DNA from: Platanthera guangdongensis
Lineage: Eukaryota; Streptophyta; Magnoliopsida; Asparagales; Orchidaceae
Direction: 5' to 3'
Assembly (NCBI GenBank): GCA_039583875.1
Contig: CM077147.1
Coordinates: 157,069,846 to 157,133,845, forward strand
Length of the DNA: 64,000 nucleotides
Part shown: in pieces, positions 54,973-64,000 of the stretch
Layout: each line of letters starts with the position of its first letter
Position numbering within the stretch: position 1 is the stretch's first letter
Translations under genes and position numbers: made by a program
The notes under the pieces: generated by a model
Database searches by the model: none
The model's input: the letters and a program-made list of their open reading frames with translations, nothing else
Told to the model about the DNA's origin: nothing

Positions 54973-56800
54973 ACCTCCTCAAATTATATCTCTCTGGCAA
55001 TAAAGCGAAAAAATGAAAAATTTTAATCTCCCAAACATATAAATTAAACATCAATTGGTCAACCTATGCGGCAGTAAACAAAGCGCTAGTGTGATGGACC
55101 TTATAATTATACTTTCTTTGTTTATTTTGTGTGTGTGCTTTCTTTGTTTATTTTGTGTGTGTGCTTTCTTTATTTTAACTTATTTTGAATGTTTTTTGTA
55201 AGCGGCCACCCCAGCTGTCAATTAGGGAAGCCTTCTTATACCCCCCCCCCCCACTTTTCTTTATTGATTTGAACTTTTAATTCTTACACTTTTAATTTAC
55301 ATTATTTTATTATAACTTCATACTTAGCTTTAAACATTGGGAATAATGTTTAACTTTATGTATAATGGTGTAGTATAGTTTCTTAAGCTTTGAAGAAAAT
55401 ACAAAAAATGGAAAAATTCAAAACAAAAAATATATAAAACCATGAAAAATCACAAAAATATTTTCTTTTATTTCTTTTAAGTACTTACTTAAACCCCAAA
55501 AAATAGAAAAACCCAAAAATCACAAAAAAATTAAAAAATCAAAAAATAAAATTACTTGGAAAGGGAGGTTTGGGATGTAATCCCATCTTACCACCTTGTA
55601 CAGGTAAGATACCTTCACATGGTATACCTCATGGAGTCTAAGATTTCATAGAAAAATAATCAAATGTAAGGATAAAATTGTATTTTATGATCAAAAATTA
55701 TTAACACTTACACAATTACACGTCTTCTGTAGATTTATATTTTTATGATGATTAGGAATTTTTCATGCTTGAATAGGTTTTGATTTTTAGAGTTAAAATG
55801 TTGACTCATGTAGTGCTTGAATAGGTTTATTTTACTTTTAATCTGAATTTGGTTGTATCCAAAAGTAGTATATGGCTTGCCCCCAGTGACTCTCAAGTTA
55901 TTTGCATAGGTCGACTCATTAGCATGAGCATGATATAGGCCAATTCTTGCCCCATTAGAGCTTTTGCACCAATGTTTAATCTAAATGTCCTTGCACACAC
56001 CAATTGTGCCTTACCCCTACATTTTGATTCAGCTCTACAAAATAATTTACCAAGGCCTAAATAGCATCATAATCACACCAAAATCTGAGCCTAAAATGTT
56101 ATTTTTAAGTGAATGTTGGGAGTGATATGGTGTTTCTCGCATATGGTGGCATTTTTTTTATTGAATATCAATTAAATAAATTTTTCCATTTGTAAATTGT
56201 GGAAAATATGAGAAAGCAAAATAAAGAACATTGTAAAATCAAAAAATAATAAGAATGAAGTAAGAAAAGAAATATTTAGTTTGGGGATAGGTTGTGTGCT
56301 TGACCCACATGATTTCACCTAAGTATGGGGGTCGTCTTTACATGCCATATTCTTGGGATATCATTTTTTATTTGCAAGCTCTCATTTCGTCTAAGTGAGA
56401 TAAGCCGTGTTTTGCTTTGATAACCACACTGTAACCTATGCCTATGCTCAATCGTAATTAAGTCCTATTGATTTACGCTTATAACTTTGACTAGTGTCGT
56501 AGCATGGGTGTGAAAGGATAAGCCTATGGCCATCGTCATTGATGCATTTTTTTGAACGCAACCCCGAACTTTGATGCCAAATAATGTAAATCTCAATGAT
56601 TTCACTACTTTCTCCATTTATGTGACTTTAAATTTTACCATCGATTCTAATTAAAAGTAGAGATAATTAATTGAAATGCATTTTAACATTTATAAACTAG
56701 TGTCTATACTGAGAAAGGTTTTTCTGCTAAAATCTCAAAGCACGCAGGCTTAAGACTTTATATTTTACATTGTATATCCAATTTCCCATCTAATATTGGA

Positions 56801-57235
56801 TTTCCTTAAAGCTTGGAGAATTATTTGTTCGGGACTAGCAAGCGGGTAAGTATGGAGGTATTTTATGAGTTGAATTTAGGTATATTTTTATTATTGGATT
56901 TTGATTAATATTATTATAAATTATTAGTATTTTATGTATTTTAAGTTATTAAATTTTTTATTATAAGTATGTTCTAACTTGGCCTTATTTTCAATTTAAA
57001 TGGCTTTCTGCAGATTTCGGGATAATTTGGGCAAAATTGGCAGTACACACCCTCAGTCATGCCCATAACCAAGAGTGTATCAACTTAATCTAATGTGACT
57101 TTGATCAGTTTCCTTATTCTGAAGCGATTTTATGAAGAATTACCAGTATACGCCCTTGGTCACACCGAAGACCAAGGGCATGTCAACTTGCCCAAGTAGT
57201 AGAACATACCCAACTTAATGATCCTGCCTCTGTCA
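56801..57235 (+). repeat. Start of a second plus-oriented Athila/Tat-like LTR, cut by Gypsy-B
   Basis: The AT-rich lead-in and the CTGCAGATTTCGGGATAATT block, followed by CACACCCTCAGTCATGCCC motifs, match the U3 start of LTR D. Gypsy-B enters at 57236 after TGTCA, its likely target duplication. Confidence 0.6.
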
Positions 57236-59189
57236 TGTAACGCCCCGAAAATCGTATCGAGATGATCATGTCCAAGAGAATTTTTTGTGCCTGTATAGGG
57301 TTACACGGCCTAGGACACGGGTGTGTCCAAGGCCGTGTGGTTGTTTGTGTTGGCCGGCTATATCCATAGAAGGACATGGCAGGAAACACGGCAGCGTGAC
57401 ACGACCGTGTCAAAAGATACGTGTGTGCATACCCGTGTCACCACCCGTGTTCCCAAGAGTCATATCGGTTGGCGTGGCGGTTAATGGTGGCACAGCCCTA
57501 GTGCATGGGCATGTCAGAAACTGACACGGGCGTGTCAGGTTGAGAAACGGGAGTGTCTCGACCCATATCAGCTTCTGTGCTCGACGATCGTGTCTGAATC
57601 GAGGTACACGGCCGGGGACACGGCCGTGTGCGAGACCGTGTTCGGCCCAGGTTTGATGATTTTTGGGCAGATCTGCGCCGCTCATTTTCTTTAATTAAGA
57701 TCCAACGGCCCAGATGTGTTCCTGCTCTGATAAGGCCGGGAATGGAGGTTAAACTCATCATTTTCTCTTTACCATTCTCTTTCTAAGGAGTTGGACAGAG
57801 GAGGAAGGAGAGGGAGGATTCTGGTCGCCGGCGGAGCATCGGAGCACCGTTTTGAGACCTGGGAGCGGATCCATTATGAAGCCTTCTATCTGTATAGTGT
57901 TTCCATGGCGCTGAAGAGTACTTCGAGGGTAACGATTCACTACTTGAGCATGTGAAGCTCTCCTAATTTTGCATAAGGAAACCCGCTCCCCCGATTGTGC
58001 GGTGAGTGTGCTGTGTTCCTTGGGGTTGACAGGAATAGTCCCCCTTGTGTTGCATATAGAGTCCGGAAGCAACGTACTGACATAGGCATTGTGTGTGAAG
58101 CCTACCCGGACATGTTGGTCTGGATCGGTGATGTTGTATTTTGTACAATTTGTCGGATAAGACTCTGTGTTTTGTGTTTTCAGCTTTCTACACGGTAGAT
58201 TGCAGCAGGGATCCTTGGGGATTAACTCCAAGGCGCACCAGGAAAACTGAGCGGAAATGTAATTCTGCTAATTTGGCGGCCTGGGAGCCGACCTTGTACA
58301 TAACTGGGTTATGTGTTGTTTGGATTGTTGCGGGATCCGAGAGAAGCTTGGCTCGTGCGTACGTCTTAAGGTGGACTACGTATTGTGAGCAACGGGCAAG
58401 TGGAATCAGACCCGGGATATATGGTTCGGTGTGAGAGACCCAAAGAGGGACTGGCCGTTGGCATAGTCGAGAGCCTTAGACAGTGTTCAGAATGGCTAAA
58501 ATGCTCACGTTGTTGCCATCCCGGGTATGGTGGTGAAGCCACGGAATTGACCGGATTCACCGTTAATGTGCCCTGAGTGCACGGGGTGTTTGGGCCGTGA
58601 GAGCCTACACCTGTGGCGTAGTATATTCGCACTTTAATTGTTTAGCTAGGCTAATGAATTGCAGGGAAGGAGCATCGTCGTCCCGAGTAAGGGGCGGGGT
58701 CGTGATAATTTGGTCGGCTTTGGCTGACCGTTGCTTTGTTTGCCACCGTGCGGTGGAATGTTGCTTGCAGGTGCTGCGGAGCCGAGTACTAAATAGCCGG
58801 CTGAAGCCCAAGTTGCTGAGCTGGCCCTCGAAGGCCAAAGCGAATAGTTGTATTTTATTTCTATCATGTGTGGCCGGCCTGCGAGCCGATGTATGGAAAA
58901 CACTACTTTATTAAGTGAAACTCTTGTAAGGCCATAAGGCCAAATGCTTTCTTTGTATTTCTTATTTCATTCTTGTTGTAGTTGTGGACATTCATTTTAG
59001 TTGATATATCAATTATGGGTTCTTTATAACTGTTTAAAAGCTTCCGCTAGAATGCTCTGTGTAGGACGAGTAGTTATAGGTTTATGGTTTTGGTATTCTT
59101 ATGTAACCCTTCCGACTGTCCGTGGTATATGGCGTCGGGTTCCAGCTGGACCTTCTGTTATATGCCATACGACGGATGGGGATGTTATA
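57236..59189 (+). repeat. Gypsy-B 5' LTR
   Basis: It runs TGTAACGCCCC to GGGGATGTTATA, 1954 bp. The expected terminal CA is TA, a C-to-T change. The relative at 26386 still ends TTACA. U3 is CpG-rich with palindromic motifs. Confidence 0.88.
57290..57645 (+). repeat. ACACGGCCGTGT palindrome array in Gypsy-B U3
   Basis: About a dozen variants of CACGGCCGTG / GACACGGGCGTGTC occur. The best is a perfect 12-mer ACACGGCCGTGT at 57618-57629. Many half-sites differ at CpG. Confidence 0.85.
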
Positions 59190-59192
59190 TTT

Positions 59193-59213
59193 TTATATCA
59201 GACTTTTGGTTCC
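59193..59213 (+). promoter_or_regulatory. Decayed Gypsy-B primer-binding site
   Basis: TATATCAGACTTTTGGTTCC follows the LTR end and is close to TGGTATCAGAGC..GGTTCC. The TGG start is lost. Confidence 0.6.
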
Positions 59214-59412
59214 GGTCAACTTAAATGAATTCGTGGATGAATTCTTTTAAGGGGTGGTGAGCACATGTGTGCGTCATCGTTATAACATCAAAAAGAACCC
59301 ATGAATGTCCCCTTAGGAATGAAAAATGCTCTTGTTTTGAGGAATCTGAATGTTCCGATGATTATTTTTAGCAATCTTTTTGTCGTCTAATCAAGGGTCT
59401 TTGCTATTATAG

Positions 59413-60567
59413 GCGGCTAGGAGCGGTGCTGGGCAATCAGAACACCCGCAATTATCAGAAAGTAGTGCACCGAGGGACGTGCCGACAACACCTCCTTCAG
59501 TGGAAACCATCAGATTGGTTGTTGAAGCAGTATTTACTTTGATAATTGCCCAACCTTCCGGGCAAATGCACCAATTACCACTTGTTAATGAGAAAGAACC
59601 GATTAGGGCGGCAGAGCCGGGAGTGGTAGAGCGTGTAGCAGTTGATCAGGAAGCACCAAGGAGAGCTATGGAGAAGCATCTCAAGCATGTAATGAGCTTT
59701 AATCCTCCGAGGTTCGACGGGATTGGAACTCCAACTCAAGCTAAGGTTTGGCTCTCTACGATAAATAGGGTCTTAACGACCACAGAAACTGTTGAGTGGC
59801 AGAAGACCACCATAGTGACCTTCCTTTTATCAGGTGAGGCGTGGCTGTGGTGGGACGAGTTGGAGGTTGATATCTTAGTGGGAAGGCAACTTGCGGATGT
59901 GCCTATGGAGGAATTCTCAAGGTTGTTCTTGGCTAGATATCTACCCTCTGCTCAGAAGCTTTAGATGGAGAATCAGTACCTTGGTCTGACTCAGGGAGGC
60001 AGAAGCGTGGATGAGTATCTCCACAAGTTTACGCGGTTGGGTCGTTATGCTAGTGCTATGTTTTCAGAAGAGGATCGGAAGACCAACCGATTATATGAGG
60101 GTCTATGTGGCGACCTACAACTTCTCCTTGCTGGGCCTAAGGCGCAGGGCTTCCTAGCCTTGGTCAATTTGGCCCGGTCATTAGAAAAGGACGTGAAGAA
60201 AGTGCAAGAGAAGAAGGATCCAGGGGAAAAGAAGTCAGAGTTCAAAATGCCAAATGCAAAGTCGGGTTTCCGCAGATGGAACAAGAAGCCGAAGACTTCG
60301 AACTCAGCCCCTTCGTATGGTACGGCAGGGGCAACCACAAGTCGAGTCCCAGGAGCATGTTATAACTACAGAAAGATGGGGCATTTTGCTCGTGAGTGTT
60401 GGAGCGGACGTGCAAAGTTCGATATGAAGCCTGGAGCAACCTATGAAGAAAAAGGGGAGGAGGTGGAGTCAACCGCATCCCACCATGCTCCAGCCCAGCC
60501 TAGAGTCTATAACCTTGGTCTGCAAGAGGCCATAAAACAAGCTGACGTGGTAACAGGTATGAGTTAA
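59413..60567 (+). pseudogene. Gypsy-B gag with one stop, no ATG in place
   Basis: The open frame begins after a TAG at 59410 (AARSGAGQSEHPQLSE) without an early ATG. The sequence before it, TTTGCTATTATAG|GC, looks like a splice acceptor, so the start may lie in an upstream exon. The Retrotrans_gag region is clear: FNPPRFDGIGTP, AKVWLSTINRVL, EAWLWWDELEV, LFLARYLPSAQ. A TAG at 59962 interrupts it, and it then continues in frame as MENQYLGLTQGGRSVDEYL. The zinc knuckle is CYNYRKMGHFAREC, with the second Cys replaced by Tyr (TGC to TAC). It ends ADVVTG where a GT donor begins; unspliced reading stops at TAA 60565. Confidence 0.88.
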
Positions 60568-60635
60568 ATTATAGCAGTTTAACTTTATGTAGTTGTTACC
60601 TTTTTTATATGTTAGCTTACATTTGTTTGTGCTAG
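60557..60635 (+). other. Putative 79-bp intron between gag and protease
   Basis: It starts ACAG|GTATGAGT and ends TTTGTGCTAG|GCTTC. It is T-rich, with a CTTAC branch-like site about 16 bases before the end. Removing it joins gag codon frame 1 to protease frame 2 (..VVT-G-FMLIFN..) exactly where related polyproteins are continuous. Confidence 0.55.
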
Positions 60636-63600
60636 GCTTCATGTTGATTTTTAATTGTCCGCCGAGAGCCCTGTTTGATATGGGAGGTTCGCATTCCTTC
60701 TTGTCCAAATGATTCGTATCGCGCATCGGAGTCCCTTCCTCGATGGATAAAGACAAGTTGGATGTGTTGTTGCCCAATGGGTGCTCAATGCGCATGGATA
60801 GAGTCTGTGTGGTTAATATTCGGATTGGGGATCAGGAGTTTGACTTGCAAGCATCGGTACTACAGTTAGTGGAGTTCGACGTAATTTTCGGTATGGACTG
60901 GCTATCGGAGCAGCGAGCATGTATTGATTGCAACCAAAAAGAGGTTAAGTTGGGACTGAATACTGATTGGGAGACTACGTTCGCGGGCATGAAGGGGTCA
61001 AGTAAGGTTTTGATGTCGGCCCTACAGGTGATCAAGGCAGTTCGGTCTAGGGCAGAGCAGTTTGTCACATTAGTGCCGACTTCAACGCCTAATCCAAGTT
61101 TGAGCCGTATTCAAGTTGTGTCCGAATATCCTGATGTGTTTCCGGATGATCTCCCAGGATCCCCTCCTCGGCGGGAGATTGATTTTACTATTGAGCTAGT
61201 GTCGGGTGCCAAACCAGTGTCACACTTTTTGTATCGGATAGCGCCAAGAGAGATGGCGGAGTTGAAGGTGCAACTGCAAGAGTTGTTGGATAAAGGGTAT
61301 GTGCGTCCAAGTTCGTCGCCTTGGAGGGCACCAGACCTCTTCGTTAAGAAGAAAGATGGGAGCTTGCAAATCTGTATTGACTATCGGGAGTTGAACAATC
61401 TTACGGAGAAGAATAAGTATCTGATCCCAAGGATTGACGATCTATTTGATCAGTTGGTTGGGTCTACAGTATATTCGAAATTAGATCTGAAATCTGGTTA
61501 CTACCAATTAAGGATAAGGGAAAGCGACATCCCAAAGACAGCGTTCAGCACGCGGTTTGGGCATTACGAGTTTACAGTAATGCCGTTTCGGTTGACCAAT
61601 GCGCCATCCGTGTTTATGGATCTGATGAACAGGACGTTCAGAGAGTACCTGGATCATTTTGTGATAGTATTTATCGACGATATCCTATTATACTCGCAGT
61701 GTGAGGAAGATCACTACAAGCATCTGCATATGGTGTTGGAGACGTTGAGAAGAAATCAGTTGTATGCTAAGTTCTCCAAGTGTGAGTTCTGGTTATCCTC
61801 GGTAGCATTCCTTGGTCATGTTGTTAGTGGAGAAGGGATGGCGGTGGATCCGGCGAAGATAGTGGCGATACGGGAGTGGCTTGTACTGACTACAGTGGCG
61901 GAAGTCCGGAGCTTTCTAGGGCTTGTCGGCTACTACAGGCGCTTCGTAGAGAACTTCTCGCGGATAGCGCTACCACTCACGACGTTGACAAGGAAGGATC
62001 AAAAGTTTGTGTGGTCGTTGGAGTGCGAGCAGGCTTTTGAAGAATTGAAGAGGCAGTTGACCACGGCGCCTATCTTATGTTCGTCGAGTGGGACTGAAGG
62101 GTTCGAAATCTATAGTGATGCTTCGGGTAGTGGTTTGGGCTGTGTTCTGCTACAGCATGGGAGTGTGATAGCCTATGGTTCACGACAATTGGAGGTTCAC
62201 GAGCGGAATTATCTGGTCCATGACTTAAAGTTAGCGGCTGTGATATTTGCACTAAAGCTGTGGAGGCACTATCTGTACGGTGTGAAGGTCGACATCTACA
62301 CCGATCATAAGAGCCTGAAGTACCTATTGGATCAGAAAGACGTAAACATGAGGCAGCGGAGGTGGATGGAGTTCCTGGGGGACTACACCTTTGAGATACA
62401 TTATGTGTCTGGGAAAGGAAATGCAGTGGCGGATGCATTGAGTGGCAGGGTTCCTGCGCCAGCCAGCTGGTTGTCGGTACATGATGAGAGTTTGGTCCGT
62501 GAATTGGAGGCTTTGGAGATAACTTGTGTCGACAAGCAGTCTAGTGCTGAGGCGAAATTATTTTTGACAAAGGTGCAGTATGACCTAGCTGATAGAGTTC
62601 GGCGGGCATTGATTCAGGATAGCAGCATGAAGCAGATCTTGGATGAATCTTTGGATGGGTCAAATTCCCAATTTGTTGTTGGGGATGGACTGCTAAGGAG
62701 GGATGGTCGCCTATGCGTTCCTAGTGCGGGTAGTCTTTGGGAGGAGTTGTTGTATGAGGCACATCATACTAAGTACTCAATCCACCCGGGGAGCACGAAG
62801 ATGTATAAAGACATGAAGAAGTTGTTCTGGTGGCCAGGATTGAAGAAGGATGTAGCACTTTATGTGGCCAAGTGCCAGACGTGTGCCTTGGTAAAGGCGG
62901 AGTGTCAGAAGCCCGGAGGTTTCTTGAAGTCCCTATCTATCCCCGAGTGCAAATTCGACGACATTTCTATGGATTTTGTACATGGTTTGCCAAAGTCACA
63001 GAGGGGAAACGACGCCATCTGGGTGGTCGTAGATAGATTGACAAAGGTGTCGCATTTTATTCCGAATAGGAAGGAAGATCTGATGGAGAAGTTAGCAAAA
63101 CTCTATGTGGATAATATTGTACGATTGCATGGTGTGCCCCGCAGTATTGTTAGTGACCGAGATGGATGCTTCACGTCGAACGACTGGAGGCTGGTGCATA
63201 GTCTGTTGGGAACTAAGTTGAATTTCAGCACAGCCTTTTATCCGCAGACTGATGTTCAGACCGAGAGGGTCAACCGGACGATGGAGGACATGCTTCGTAT
63301 GTGCATCTTGGATTTCAGAAAGCAGGGGGAAAATCACATGTACATGGTGGAGTTTGCATATAACAACAGTTATCAGTCGAGTATTGGAATGGCGCCTTTC
63401 GAGGCCTTGTATGGGAGAAAGTGCCGCACGTCGTTGTCTTGGTTGGAGACAGGCGAATCGAAGTTATACAAACATCAAGCGGTAGAAGACGCCCCTTCAA
63501 TGATACGTACCGTTCAGGAAAGGTTGAAGATCGCTCATGACAGGCAGGAAAAATACTATAACGCCAAGCATAGGAACGTGGAGTTCGGTGTTGGCGACTG

Positions 63601-63892
63601 GGTGTATTTGAAAATCAAGATGTTCAAGGGTATCTCGCGGGTTCGACGCTTGAAGAAGCTGAGTCCGAGATACCTTGGACCGTTTGAAATCCTGGAGCGT
63701 GTTGGCGAAGCAGCGTATCGATTGAAGCTGTCAGTGGAGTTGAGTGGGATACACGATGTGTTCCACGTATCGGTGTTGCGGAAGGCGGTGCAAGATCCTT
63801 CGCAGGTCATTGCAGTCGATCAAGTGTCGGTTGATTATGGGTTGACGGCGAAGGTCAAGCCAGTACGCATTGAAGACTGGGAGGTTAAGTGA
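60636..63892 (+). pseudogene. Gypsy-B pol: protease, RT, RNase H, integrase
   Basis: Protease: ALFDMGGSHSFLSK, where the catalytic D-S-G is D-M-G, followed by a TGA at 60710. From 60743 1049 codons are open. [34 protein letters not shown], and catalytic FIDDILLYS (usual YxDD-like). RNase [44 protein letters not shown]. Integrase: [25 protein letters not shown] zinc binding; DDE core at [21 protein letters not shown] and the E region QTERVNRTM. Tail: [20 protein letters not shown] and [13 protein letters not shown]. The TGA at 63890 cuts the tail. Apart from the protease start it could still encode active RT and integrase domains. Confidence 0.92.
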
Positions 63893-64000
63893 ATCTGCAA
63901 TAAGGAAATCTGAATGGTTAAAGTCCATTGGGATAACTGCGGATGTGAGGAGCTTTCTTGGGAGAGAGAGCAGACTGTGATGGAAGAATACCCCGAGTTA
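63893..64000 (+). pseudogene. Gypsy-B pol tail (chromodomain-like), after stop
   Basis: The pol frame continues past TGA 63890 and another TGA at 63911 as MVKVHWDNCGCEELSWERE, then EEYPEL. This is the usual end of this pol family. Both stops are compatible with CGA-to-TGA changes. The window ends inside it. Confidence 0.8.

Larger units (their letters stand above)
53135..56800 (+). other. Internal region of the plus Athila/Tat-like element, almost non-coding
   Basis: It is AT-rich with degenerate AATAATTTTTC repeats (53450-53580) and a Ser/Phe/Asn-rich relic frame around 53620-54110. It also has a partial LTR copy at 54811-54972 and a C10-11 run near 55240. Apart from the short zinc-knuckle frame no protein domain is seen. 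It matches 43000-46500 in inverted order. Confidence 0.55.
57236..64000 (+). mobile_element. Gypsy-B: Ty3/gypsy element, cut by the window end
   Basis: The parts are 5' LTR 57236-59189, decayed PBS, gag, and pol in the gypsy order protease-RT-RNase H-integrase, with a chromodomain-like tail at the window edge. The 3' LTR is outside. It is otherwise well kept, but has four in-frame stops and changed key residues. It belongs to the same family as the LTR piece at 25733-26386. Confidence 0.93.

Noticed and set aside
55238..55252. Poly-C run as a regulatory site
   Set aside because: It is a simple homopolymer of about 11 bases in decayed transposon DNA. Nothing around it supports a function.
57758..58231. 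157-codon minus-strand ORF
   Set aside because: It lies in the Gypsy-B LTR, which is GC-richer and so has fewer chance stops. No domain is seen.

Overview
This window looks like nuclear DNA of a flowering plant with a large, retrotransposon-filled genome. I see no ordinary host gene, tRNA, rRNA or CRISPR array. Almost every base that can be explained belongs to LTR retrotransposons nested in one another. The evidence is plant-type primer-binding sites (TGGTATCA.. matching initiator Met tRNA, TTGGCGCC-type sites in the AT-rich part), TG..CA LTR ends, 5-bp target duplications, and Ty1/copia and Ty3/gypsy polyproteins. The species cannot be named from the sequence.

Layout. (1) 1-25732 is Gypsy-A, a minus-strand Ty3/gypsy derivative with giant ~5.1-kb LTRs (left LTR cut by the window edge, right LTR 20658-25732) and only ~1.2 kb of its own internal DNA. 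Copia-1 (510-12950, minus) sits inside its left LTR. A gag-only non-autonomous element, TRG-1 (14835-20269, minus, target duplication CTAGA), sits inside its internal region. (2) 25733-27431 holds an LTR end of the Gypsy-B family and decayed gypsy and copia integrase pieces. (3) 27437-38591 is Copia-2 (minus, target duplication TGTAT). (4) 39420-40050 is a decayed gypsy pol end. (5) 40200-57235 is AT-rich and carries old Athila/Tat-like LTR and internal segments in two opposite orientations, with a Sirevirus-like copia gag/LTR remnant between them. (6) 57236-64000 is Gypsy-B (plus), with LTR, gag and nearly all of pol, running off the window.

How the genes work together. The two Copia elements belong to one lineage and share an order of gag, protease-integrase, RT-RNase H, then a ~945-codon third ORF (ORF3). 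In both, a pyrimidine-AG splice acceptor sits just before the ORF3 start, a TAA sits at the same point between gag and protease, and a PPT-like purine core sits in mid-ORF3. Palindromic TCGTCGA arrays occur at the same three places (U3, gag tail, pol-ORF3 spacer). In the gag tail the array is read in frame as repeated SSNxxRR peptides.

Two expression signals stand out in the gypsy-type elements. In TRG-1 the gag ORF overlaps an unrecognised second ORF in the -1 frame exactly at an A AAA AAT heptamer. In Gypsy-B a 79-bp GT..AG intron-like segment separates gag from protease, and its removal would put the two in one frame. Hairpin or palindrome arrays recur in the LTRs of all five families seen. 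Most elements carry stop codons or frameshifts and are probably inactive now.
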